Assembly (NCBI GenBank): GCA_902729315.2
Contig: LR746278.1
Span: 2,427,501 to 2,491,500, forward strand
Origin: Spirodela intermedia
Lineage: Eukaryota > Streptophyta > Magnoliopsida > Alismatales > Araceae
Direction: 5' to 3'
DNA: 64,000 nt
Positions 45,081-55,169 of the stretch are shown here, piece after piece. The notes below the pieces were generated by a model that made no database searches, had not been told where the DNA came from, and worked only from the letters and a program-made list of their open reading frames with translations. The stretch's first letter is position 1. Every line of letters begins with the position of its first letter. The position numbers and the translations under genes were made by a program.

Positions 45081-46960
45081 GCTGAATTTAATTTCTTGAG
45101 CTAGACAAATCAATCATAATCCTTAATCTCTTCTAATAAAAAATTTCTTTTCTGCAAGGTGTTCATTGTTTATATAATGTTAAGTCATTTTTCATTTACA
45201 TTAAATTTATGATCATCTTTAGGAACTTTAATCATTATAGTGCTATGATCATATAACTCTTCTATCACTTAAGGCCTTATTATTTTGATTTTACTTTTTC
45301 TGAAAATAATTTCAGCCTAGAATCAAAAAGAGCCACACTTTTTGCCCAACATTAAAAAAAATTATGCTAATGTATTTATCATGAAAGGCTTTAGTTTTTC
45401 CTTTATATATTCTATGATTTTCATAAGCTTTGTTCCTCAACTCCTCTAATTCACGCACCTGAAAAATACTATGATCTCCTATTGAGTTTCATTCATACTA
45501 ATTTATTTATAGCCCTTAATGCTATATGTTCTATTTTTACATAAAAATGACACAATTTTCCAAAAATAAAATAAAATAAGGGTGATTTTTATATGTTGTT
45601 CTATAAGGCCCATAATACATCTTGTAATTTTGTAGGCCAATCTTTCCTATTAGGCCTAATTATTTTCCTCAAACTCCTCTAAATTTTTATATTTGTTACT
45701 TTAGTTTGCCTATTTGTTTGAGGGTGATATGAAGTGATTATTCTATAGTGTACTTCATTATTCTTCAACAATTCTCTGAAGTTTTTATTCATAAAATGTG
45801 TTACTCTATCACTGATAATTACTCTAGGACACTCAAATCTTACAAAAATTTCGTCATGATTTTATGATCATTAGTTCTAGTAGTAATAGCTTTTACCCAT
45901 CTAGATATATAATCAATAGCAAGTAAAATATATTTATATCTTTCTGACGGTGGGAATGGCCCCATGAAGTCTTTACCTCAAATGTAAAAAAAATTGACCA
46001 CTAACATATTACTCATGGACATTTCATTTATTTTTTCGACATGTAGATTGGCATGAAATATATGTTCCACTAAATTATATAACTATTATAAGTCAATAAA
46101 AACCACATTGAAAAATTTTACAGCTGTTTTCCATCTAGAAAAATGTCATCCACAGTTAGATTAATAACACATGTTAAGAGTGATATTATGTTCTTCTCTC
46201 CAAGCACACATCTCCTTAAAATTTGATCATTTCTTAAAAAATATAAGTTAGGACCATGTCAAAAATATTTTCTAATTTTTTAAAAGAAATAGTTTTTCCT
46301 ATTCTTATCTCATTACTCTGAATTTTTTTTAGAAATTAAAAAATGGACATATGTGCATACCATGATGAGGGTTGATGTTGAGCTGTTGCCAATTGTTTAT
46401 CAAGAAATGTATCTTTTAAAGATGATCAGAAAAAATATTTTAAAACTATTTTTTTATCATTTATTTATAAGTCAAATGCTTATAGAAATAAAATACATCT
46501 GAATAAATGTGACTTTGTATCTTTCTTATTTAATAAATACTTCAATGTTACATGATCAATATAAATAATAATTTTAATTCTTAAAATATATTATCTGATT
46601 TAAAAAAAAAACTAAAGCTAGTAACTCTTTTTTAGTCATAGTTTAATTAAATTGAGCATCATATATAATTTTGCTAGCATATAAAATTACTATGGGTTTT
46701 GACTCTTTTATTTGTCTTAACACAATCTTACTGTATAATTTGAAGCATCATACTCTTTCAAATAAAAGAGATCAATCAAGAGATTATAAAATGAGTGCCT
46801 CAATAAGTAATCTTTTAATTTCAAAAAAAGATTCAAAATATTTCCCATCAAAATTAAAAGACACATCTTTAGATAATAACATGGTAAGAGGTCTAAAAGT
46901 TTTTAAAAAATCTTGAATAAATTTTCTATAATAATCTACATGACCCAAAAAAACTCTCAT
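45080..46960 (-). mobile_element. Ty3/gypsy pol remnant: RT end, RNase H, integrase
   Basis: On the minus strand the order is the end of reverse transcriptase (46.96-46.79 kb: VFLGHVDYYRKFIQDFLKTF, RPLTMLLSKDVSFNFD), an eroded RNase H, then integrase (about 45.98-45.7 kb: KDFMGPFPPSERYKYILLAI, DYISRWVKAI, then a shifted ISDRVTHFMNKNF and TSYHPQTN). RT before integrase is the gypsy order. The RT 5' part, protease and gag are missing because the element is cut at 46.96 kb, where A/B sequence begins. Stops show it is dead. Confidence 0.85.
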
Positions 46961-46964
46961 CGAC

Positions 46965-47040
46965 ATTGTCATTTGTTTCACCATTGTGATATGGTCTCTG
47001 GGAGGGATCATCATCACGTTCACCACAACTTATATCAATG
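46965..47040 (+). pseudogene. Family A 3'-end fragment
   Basis: gatatggtctctgggaggga followed by tcatcatcacgttc matches the codons of VIWSLGGITIAI at the end of the intact A gene. Only this end remains, directly at the breakpoint with the gypsy reverse transcriptase remnant. Confidence 0.5.
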
Positions 47041-47049
47041 ATTCTTGAA

Positions 47050-47480
47050 TCTATGAGTGCACATGAACCTCACAAAGAGAGAGAAATTAGTGTATTATTG
47101 GTCACCCAAAATAAGAGACTGCATGGGAGAATCACACAACATCTGAAGGTCATGTGTCGAGATATGCATTGCATTACCCCTCCTATGGACCCGAGAAGGA
47201 ACGTGGTGAGGAGCCTAGGTTTGGCAATCGTTGGAACAGCTCCTCCTCTAGAGGGGTAGAGGGAGAGAACAAAGAGGGCCACAACCACTGTGAAGGTGAG
47301 GTAAACAAAGGCTGAGTACAGCTCAAAGAGGAGGTTGCTTGTGCCCCCCTGCGCTTGTTATTGAGTGTCTGTCATTGTGAAGTAGATTGCAAGCAGTGCT
47401 AACGAGAACTGTTGTTGCCTTGACTGATTCTCCACCTCGGTAGAAAGTGAGGATGTTGCAGATGGCAGGGTTGCAAGATA
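47050..47480 (-). pseudogene. Family B copy with internal deletion
   Basis: The 3' flank (cacaaagagagagaaattag), tail and N-terminal half of family B are present, but between about 47229 and 47235 roughly 290 bp found in other B copies (the last two membrane segments) are missing. The remaining frame is broken. A TATA-like tttatataaag lies at about 47524, the same distance upstream as in the 19.4-kb copy. Confidence 0.6.
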
Positions 47481-47650
47481 TGGCCCTTAAATCCCATATC
47501 GACTATTTTCACAGCTCTGGAGTTTATATAAAGAGAAATCTCTAAACTAAGTGCTGAAAGGATAAACTTGGGAGAGAAATAGGCTTTGGGATAAATGGAT
47601 GACTATCATAAAGATCGAAGCTGGTTTTATTGATGAGCGTAAGCGACTGA

Positions 47651-48060
47651 TCTAAATCCAAGCATGTAACTGACTAATGCTTAAAAGTTTGTCTCCATCT
47701 TGTGAATCCAAATGTGCCAAGTTTGAAATCTCAAAGAAGGAAAACTTACTTTATATGGCAACCTTCACTCATGTCCACTTTATGTCTTTCACTACTTCAA
47801 CCAACTAAATAAGTATATTAGTTATTGAAAATTTACCATGACTTGTTCCATATGTTGGACATATCTAAATCCAAGCAAGTAACCATGTTTTCAAATGCAC
47901 CAAGTTTGAAAACTCAAAGATGGAAAAGTTACTTTATATTGCGGCCTTCACTATCATGTCCACTTTATATGTCTTTAACTAATTCAAACAACTTAAGAAA
48001 TATATTAGTTATTGAAAATTGACTGCGGCTCATTCCTTATGTACTTTGCATCTCATTTAG
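47651..48060. repeat. Tandem duplication of ~213-bp unit
   Basis: tctaaatccaagca begins at 47651 and again at 47864. Following phrases (ccaagtttgaaa, tcatgtccacttta, tattagttattgaaaat) recur at about the same offset. Non-coding. Confidence 0.7.
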
Positions 48061-48069
48061 TTTTGAGTC

Positions 48070-50900
48070 TCATTTGGGTCTTCTCATCTTCACAATCTAT
48101 TTTTGAACAACTATTCCTTTCCATTTTGGTTTTTTATTATTATTATGTGTGTCATGCTACATTAAGTAGGTGAGACAATTATGAAGGGGACTAGTGCCAC
48201 ATTAAGAGGATCCATAAGTCAAATGTATGATGTAGTGCCCAATTGCAAGCAAGATGAAACACTCCTACATGCTTAGAATTGCAAGTCTAGGAATGATTTA
48301 ATAAACTCTAATTTACCACTACTTTTATTCTCACTTATGACTTTTTTAATTGTCAAATTGTCTAGTAACTATAATTATAGACACTACATGAATCATTCAT
48401 TTAACATATCAATAGAGAATCATTAAATATAATTTTTCAATATTCTTATTTACACATCAGTATATCCATCACTATGTTGGCAATGGACAATTATATTTCA
48501 ATTTACTATCATTCAAAGAAATAAGTATCACCAATACTATTAGTAAAGTCATTCACAGAATCATTGATGTATCAAGTTAAGTCATACAACCTCATAATTT
48601 ATTTGATTAAAATTTTAACTTATCATTTCTTTTGAATGGATGAGATAAGGGAAAATATAAATATATTTTAAAGTCTGTCAACCTCAATTGAAATGGCAAA
48701 CTTTCATCATGGTTTTGGTATACAACATATTTCATGTTATATATTAGCCCATAGATGATTATCATTGGGAAGAGGTTGAAGGAACTCCAATGGACATGGA
48801 ACATCATCATTTCAGATCAACTTGATTCATTATTTAAGATGTAAGAGTAATAATTTTATTTATAATACAAAAATAAATTTTCTATTGACACCATTAGATT
48901 AAGCCATTTTTTCGTCCATTATGATAATTTGATTTGAATTTCTAGATATTTTGAATATTTAGCCTTAAAATAACTCCAATAACATTGATCTCCTCAATAA
49001 GGCATCAAAAAAGTTTTACATATCTTATATTTATAATATATAATAAATCCAATCAATCAACACCATGTATGTTTGTCTAAGATTGTCAATTTATTCTTCC
49101 ATTGGAAATTGAAGTTTCTTTGGTCAAGTTTTAATCTCAAATTTTTTACACAACTAGTGTGGTATTTGTCTTTGTATTTCAATGATCACTAATATCTTTG
49201 ATATGCTTTAAGAAGTGAAAGAAAACTCCTGTTTCATGCATTTTAATTTGAGGTTTTGACAAGTCAAAGGTCTTCCCTCATACATGAAGAGCACAGTAGC
49301 TCACAAAATATACATTCTAGTTTAAATGGAGGAGAAAAATCTTGAAGAGCTAAAACTTGACATTTTGTTATAGCTTCTTTCAATACTTGAAAGTTAACTC
49401 AAGAATTTCATTCCAAGATATCAATCCTTTTTTAGAAGACTATTTGATGCAACATCAATCAAACCATCCAAACTATGAACTGTCAATGGCAATTCGTGAA
49501 GCCTTTAAAAACTTTTTATTGATTTTTGGATTGTAAGGATTGACTGATTATGCATGAAATTATTTTTTTCACATCATCCTGCACTCTTTTTATGGTTGAT
49601 TATATCCCCTATTTAGCCTATATTGATAGAACCGAACTAATATTTATACATTATCATCTTTATTTTATTCTCTATTAAGACATGAGAAAACTAAGCTACA
49701 TGTTCTAACATACTTTCCAAGTGTTAGCTATGCCAACACAATTTTCCACTTGTAAATATGAAATGAAAGTTCATTGATACCTGAAATGTAGGTGTAATAG
49801 TTGGTCTAAAATGGCATCACAAGATCCCAACATAACTTTAATCATGTCTAATCTATAAATCTATACACATAATGATGGGTATGTTATGTCCCAAATAATT
49901 TGAACACAATCAACAACAATAACTCTTCTTTAGTAGTTTAATTTTGTATCTCGACCTCTACAACACATCAATGAAGTGAACTAGTATTTTCTTGAGTAAC
50001 TATTAAACATGATGGTCTTGAAGCTAGAGGAATGAGAAACTTGTAGTGAAATCTCATGATGGTTTTCTTCATAAAATTAAGAATTTTCGGTGTCTACTAC
50101 ATCATCTTCTCCACAATCTTCTGCATCAAGAAGTTTGCAACTAAAATCAGAATATTTTTTCATAAACATGATGACACTTTTACATGTCTTCATTCTTTTT
50201 TCTCTCTCTTTTTTGTTTTCTCCAATTTCTAAAGTTTCCTTCTTTGGTACTCGCATATTTAAACATGACCCTTGCGAATGCTTTTGTTCAGACTTTAGCT
50301 TTGGGCTTAATAATCAAATGCGAGAGGCTGTTCACTCACGAATAACTTCATGTCCACATTATTGTCAGATGTACCGTTAAGTGGCATTCTGAAGATGCAA
50401 GGCAGCGGCAAAAGCTTTTCTTCCCCCTGTCGCACGCTTCCTTGTCGAGGGGTAGAGCGAAGGGGTGGAGGGTGGGATAGAGAGAGGAATATATTGCTTG
50501 AATAATTAATTAGCTGTAATTTTAAATTCTGAAGTCCACAGATCTACCTTTCTTTTCAGGTCCTGTCCCTTCGCGAGGCGGAAGGACGTCGATTGGGGGG
50601 AGCAGCTCTTCAAGATCTTTCTTCCTACTTGCGACGCCAAGTTGAGGTTTCATGTGGTGGCGGTAGGAACATCCACCCTCGTTCTTAATATGGAGGCGAT
50701 ATTTCTAGATTTCGTTTGAGTGGTCAACCTCCGCCTCCTCTGGCAGTCTCTCTGTCGCTTTCTCTCTCTGTCTGTAAAGGGCTACTATAGAAAAGCTTCC
50801 ATCTTTTTCCATCCTCCTCCCTCCGTCTTGGGATCAGAGAGAAGCCCAGCTCTTGAGCTTCGCGGCAGCCCTCTTGAACTCTCGTTCTGATTGCTGGCTA
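48070..50900. other. AT-rich region without assigned content
   Basis: No frame over 100 codons and no family motif recognised. A GC-rich, exon-like block at about 50571-50663 is described among the findings. The rest may be eroded transposon or old intergenic DNA. Confidence 0.35.
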
Positions 50901-50935
50901 TCCTCAGCACCCTTTCAAAACTGAGTGCTAGGAAG

Positions 50936-50938
<3 letters not shown>

Positions 50939-50967
<29 letters not shown>
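50939..50967. repeat. (GA)n microsatellite
   Basis: About 14 GA units, downstream of the PCO gene. Confidence 0.9.
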
Positions 50968-50971
<4 letters not shown>

Positions 50972-51300
50972 GCTTGCTGGAGGTGATCTTAAAGGCTTTA
51001 CAACCCAAAAAAACTAGAACCCTTTCTCCTCTGTGGCGGAACGCTGAGCTAAGGCTCCATCTTCCGAGACAAAGAAGGGGGCAAAAAAAGGGAAGATGGA
51101 ACTGATCAGCTTTAAGGACGTGGCGATGAATCCCCGCACGTCCCTCCACCTCCCATTGCCTTCACAAACCACCTTACTGCATCTTCTTCTTCTACATCTT
51201 CATCATCATCATTCTCATTATCGTCTTCTCCTTCTTGTCGGTGTATATCTACACGCAGACAGCACTGGACAGCCAGGAGCCCCGCGATCGACGGCAGATA

Positions 51301-51727
51301 TCACCGCTGTACCATTCTCGGGCCCATGTACTTGGCTCCGACGACGGAGAACTCTTCCGGTTTCTCCGTCTCTTCCAGCCACGCAAGGCCCTCCTCTTCC
51401 GGCTGACCTGCCACAGAGTCATCTGCACTAACCCGTAAATCTGAGGAGGAGGAAGTAGAAGACGAAGGAGAGGAAGAGGAGTAATTGGTACCAGAGAAAT
51501 CCGAGAAGGGGAAGGCGTTGTAGTATGTACAGTGCCTGCCTTCGTCGTCGTCGTATGGGGGGCCGAGGACATCTAGTACGGCGCAGGCCGTCACCGCCGT
51601 GAAGCAGTGGAGGTTCCCTCCGGTCGTCGGAAAGAGAATGGACGTCTCGCATGGAGCCGTGAACGTCGCGTCCGTCTGCACCTTTGCCAGCCGCACACCC
51701 GGTGGAGCTCCGACTGTTTCAACATAG

Positions 51728-51776
<49 letters not shown>

Positions 51777-52514
51777 GGGGGTCAATACCACGGGGAGTGC
51801 TGCCATGATCGACCCAGTCGTAAGATTTAATGTGCATCGATCCGGAGAGGAGCTTGCTGAAGACGGTCATGCCGGGATGGTTGTGAAGCGGGATGACGGC
51901 TGACGGAGGCAGGCAGAAGATGCCCATCTGTGGAACAAAATCAAAACCATCAAATTCGACGGAAGGTTAACACACAGAGATCGCGAGAAATCAGGAAGAA
52001 TAATGCTCCAAGAAGGGAGTCGATGCGTTTACTGAGAATCTATCGGACTCGTAGATATGTAGGTAGGTCACCGGCGGCCTCCCTGGGTTCCCGATGTTCC
52101 TAAAATACGGCATCTTCTGAGTTAAGCCGACGTCCTCCGGCCTCATAAGATCTGCGTAAGACCGATCCCATGAACATACAGAGAATACAAGATCTTCTAA
52201 AGCCAAATTTCTCGGGGAATTACTCACTTGTGAGATCAAACAATCAATCAGAATCCCGGATGATCCAGAGGAGAGAGAGGGAGAGCAACGGACGTACCGA
52301 GAACAGACTTCACGCGGGCCACACCGTCGGGGGACGGGACGACGCCTGTGGCGGCATCGGAGAAGACCTCCCGGCACGAGTCGAATAGCTTCTGGATCAG
52401 CCCCCGGGGCATCGGCGGCGAGCGCTTCTGCTGCCTCCTGTTCCTCTTCTCTCCCCTCGCCCAGTCCGCCGATGTCAGTCCCTTCAGCTCTGAAAACCTC
52501 CCTTCCACCCTCAT
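51301..52514 (-). CDS. PCO: Plant cysteine oxidase (N-terminal cysteine dioxygenase), 4 exons, 295 aa
   Basis: Exons on the minus strand: 52514-52298, 52151-52033, 51927-51789, 51713-51301 (888 nt, GT-AG introns). The enzyme oxidises N-terminal cysteine of proteins such as group VII ERF factors, marking them for the Arg/N-degron pathway when oxygen is present. Visible marks: the basic KRNRRQQKR leader; RGLIQKLFDSCREVF (residues 37-51); RPEDVGL; TYLHIYESDRFSMGIFCLPP; the iron-binding H127-N-H129 in PLHNHPGMTVFSKLL; the third ligand H194 in TGGNLHCFTA; and the CAVLDVLGPPYDDDEGR and HCTYYNAFPF blocks. The C-terminal YMGP stands where the family usually has YTGP. Length fits. The start was chosen because MRVEG is the usual N-terminus of plant homologues; an in-frame upstream ATG at 52823 also exists. 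Family assignment is firm; the paralogue number is not given. Confidence 0.92.
51729..51774. repeat. (GA)23 microsatellite inside PCO intron 3
   Basis: It fills most of the 75-nt intron 51714-51788. On the transcribed strand it is a CT tract between the 5' splice site and a CTGAC branch-point-like element. Confidence 0.9.
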
Positions 52515-53119
52515 CAAGAACCAGCCCCCCCGATCCTCCGAGGATTCCGAAGGTCGGAAGGCACAGACTTCTCCTCTCTCCAGATGTTTATCCTCTCGTC
52601 TCCTCCCCCTCCTCCCCCTCCTCCCCCTCCTCCCCCTCCTCCTCCTTTCCGCGACGGGAAGGAGATGCTTTGGCTGGAGAAGGGTCGGAGAAGAGGGTCG
52701 GCTGCGGCACGAGATACCTTCATTCCTCTGAAGAGAAAACCAAAACCAGGGGCCATGGAAGTAAGGAGACTCCGGTTTCCTGTGGGCTCCCCTAAAACTG
52801 CCCCGACTTTTATGAACCCCCACACCAACTCTCTCTCTCTCTCTCTCTCTCCAGAATATTATATATATATATATATTAATTTTTTATAATTATTGTAATA
52901 GGTAAAATAAATAAAAAATGTGAAAAATGCGCATGTGGTGTAATAAATGCTCTTCCCACGTGCGAGGCTGTCGATGGGGATTACCTCGGCCCATAAGTGG
53001 GTTATTGGGTCGGCCCATAAGCGGGGCTTCACTGTGGGGGGATGAGAAGAGGAAGAGGAAGAGGAAGAGGAAGAGAACTGGTGATGTGTTTCTGGAGGAA
53101 GAAGCCCTAGCCGGCGGCC
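52515..53119. promoter_or_regulatory. Shared upstream region of a divergent gene pair
   Basis: About 605 bp separate the start codons of PCO (-) and the 682-residue gene (+). The region holds four C5 runs 9 nt apart (52605-52636; G5 runs in the PCO sense strand), a CT tract (about 52831-52852), an (AT)n tract with TATA-like sequence (about 52859-52880) and a purine-rich gaagaggaagagg run just before the plus-strand start. Both promoters and 5' UTRs must lie here. Which TATA-like element serves which gene is not decided by the sequence. Confidence 0.7.
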
Positions 53120-55168
53120 ATGGGGATCTCTCCGGCCCTCTCCCTGTCGTCCAACGGCGGAACCCTAATTTGGCTGCTCTTTGTGGCCGCATCGTTCTCC
53201 GTCATCCTGGCGCCGAGCGCCGCTTCGCCGGTACTCGGGCTTGAGAGTTTCCTCTCTGATCGGTCCCGGTTGGACCCGCAGGCGACCAACGACACACTCC
53301 TCATCCTCCCCTCCTCGATCAAGAAGTCCATCTCCGTCGCCCCAGCGTCACTGGATGCAGCTTCCCTGGTCCAGTACCTCCATGATTTGAAGCTCTCCGT
53401 CCCCGTCCATGTCAAGCTCGTAGGTGCTTCGTTCTCCCCCGCCGCCCACGACATACTCCGACAATTCGTGTCGGCAGCTGTCTCCGGGGGGAAGTTCCAG
53501 ACCATTGGATACAGGCCACACCATATCGCGGTCTCCCACGAGCTCCGCCTCGATGCCTCCACCGCTGCTCCGCACATTGCTTCCGAGATCTCCGGCGCCG
53601 TACGCTCCCACATCGATTCTTCCACTGCGCCGCTCCATCGTTCGGCCCTCCAGCCGGTCCCCTACTCTGTGGTCGATGCGATCGTCCAGAAGGATTTCCA
53701 GAAGGATTCTAATTCTGCCCCCGCCTTCTACATATATTTGTTGGATCTTGGTATCCAGTCGAGGCCGTATGCGTACTCCTACGATCCGAAGGACTCGTCA
53801 CCGGGATTCTCCAAGTGCTTGGGCAGCGTATGGACAGGGAAGGACAGGTATGTGTGGATCGATCTTGCCGCGGGTCCTGTGGACTACGGCCCCGCCTTGT
53901 CAGGCGAGGGCGTGCTTCCAAGGGGCGAGTTCCATCCGCTTGCCTCGCTGCACGGCAGACCGAAATCAGACAAAGCCCTGCTCGCGGATCTTGCATCTCT
54001 CGTTTTCAGTGCCTACAAGGCCCTTTTAGTGCCTTCACTGAGGATCCCCATCTTCTTTGAGGCCGAGCTATCAGTCCGGTTTATCCACGTCTACGGTTCC
54101 GATGCTCCGGATTCTTCCGGTCTTGATTGGAAGGCTATCGAAAAGACAATTACTGAAGGTGGCACGCTCCTGGCCGGTCAGTCTCTGAAATTTGAGACTT
54201 ACAGAGTGAAGTTCTCCGATTGCCCTATCTGTTCCTTTGCCGTCACCCGCTCCACAAACTTCTATACTTCAAGATTCTTGTTTGAGAACTACACCTTGAT
54301 TGTGAGCGAGTACCTTGATTCTAAACGTCTTCATCAGGTGCTGGTTGATTCAGCGGACGATATACGGAGTTCAGCAAGGATAGCTGATGAAGAGATTGGA
54401 AGGGTACTTCCTGTGTATGTCTTTGATCTGGACTACGACAAACTGCTCCTTCTTGACAGGTACCATCAGGCTGTTGCATTTAGAGACATGGTCATTGCTG
54501 TGAGGACAAGGAGTGCGCAGACAGTGAGCGATTACACCTGCAATGGTCGGCATATGATCACTCAAACGCGTAACCTAGAGCGCCCAGTCGTGGGCTCTGT
54601 TCTCCAGAGCATGTGGGGAGTCTCACCAACTCACTTATCTTGGAGCCCACAGCACAACCACACTGTTGTAGATTATACATGGAGTATCGGGCAGACTCCA
54701 TTTGGACCCTTCTCTGATTCTCTGTCTCTATCATTTGTTCAGAAAGATGCAGCTCGGAGGAATGTGCTCCTGACATCTCTGAATTATACAATTATGAGCG
54801 CCACTGATGTGCTACAATCTATGGCTGCACATGGAGGAGACAAGAAGCTTCTCAAGCAAAACAGGCATATGGAGTTTGTGCAGAGGTGGAATTTGCTCAA
54901 GTACAAGCTTGACAAAACAGTTTCAGCTATGTCCCATTTGGATTACGACAAGGCGTTATACTATTTGAGATCTTCTGATCATGATCTTTATGCCATACAC
55001 TCTTTGGTCTACCAGGCTTCGCAGGAGTTGGAAGCTTCCTTAGTTTGCTTCAAAGATCCGCCCTTTCCCTGGGGTACAGTTTTAACGAGTGGGTTGATTA
55101 TGTTTGCTTTCTTTTACGCCTATTCGAAAAGGGACAATCTATTTACTAGCAAAAGGAAGCAGTTTTGA
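53120..55168 (+). CDS. Type I ER/secretory membrane protein, 682 aa (At3g28720-like)
   Basis: A single-exon frame. Residues 1-36 form a signal peptide with a long hydrophobic core (LIWLLFVAASFSVILAPSAA). The large lumenal part has at least four N-glycosylation sequons (NDT at 57, and later NYT, NHT, NYT). One membrane segment (about 650-668, WGTVLTSGLIMFAFFYAYS) precedes a short basic tail ending SKRKQF, with lysines at -3 and -5, i.e. a KxKxx dilysine-type ER retrieval signal. No enzyme motif seen. The overall sequence resembles a conserved plant family of unknown function that includes Arabidopsis At3g28720 and At5g58100 (from memory, the latter tied to pollen wall formation). The 5' half is GC-rich and the 3' half much less so. 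Start chosen as the first ATG, immediately giving the signal peptide. Confidence 0.8.
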   Translation: MGISPALSLSSNGGTLIWLLFVAASFSVILAPSAASPVLGLESFLSDRSRLDPQATNDTLLILPSSIKKSISVAPASLDAASLVQYLHDLKLSVPVHVKLVGASFSPAAHDILRQFVSAAVSGGKFQTIGYRPHHIAVSHELRLDASTAAPHIASEISGAVRSHIDSSTAPLHRSALQPVPYSVVDAIVQKDFQKDSNSAPAFYIYLLDLGIQSRPYAYSYDPKDSSPGFSKCLGSVWTGKDRYVWIDLAAGPVDYGPALSGEGVLPRGEFHPLASLHGRPKSDKALLADLASLVFSAYKALLVPSLRIPIFFEAELSVRFIHVYGSDAPDSSGLDWKAIEKTITEGGTLLAGQSLKFETYRVKFSDCPICSFAVTRSTNFYTSRFLFENYTLIVSEYLDSKRLHQVLVDSADDIRSSARIADEEIGRVLPVYVFDLDYDKLLLLDRYHQAVAFRDMVIAVRTRSAQTVSDYTCNGRHMITQTRNLERPVVGSVLQSMWGVSPTHLSWSPQHNHTVVDYTWSIGQTPFGPFSDSLSLSFVQKDAARRNVLLTSLNYTIMSATDVLQSMAAHGGDKKLLKQNRHMEFVQRWNLLKYKLDKTVSAMSHLDYDKALYYLRSSDHDLYAIHSLVYQASQELEASLVCFKDPPFPWGTVLTSGLIMFAFFYAYSKRDNLFTSKRKQF

Positions 55169-55169
55169 T

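Noticed and set aside
3821-48060. Possible CRISPR-like or regular-spacer arrays among the tandem repeats
   Set aside because: Repeats are plain tandem duplications or minisatellites without unique spacers, in a plant nuclear context.
51096-51431. 111-codon plus-strand frame at the PCO 3' end
   Set aside because: Runs antisense into PCO exon 4 and is low-complexity (Leu/His/Pro); most of it should be PCO 3' UTR complement.
53424-54029. Alternative frames inside the 682-residue gene
   Set aside because: Shadow frames of a long, clearly coding, GC-rich frame with signal peptide and membrane anchor.
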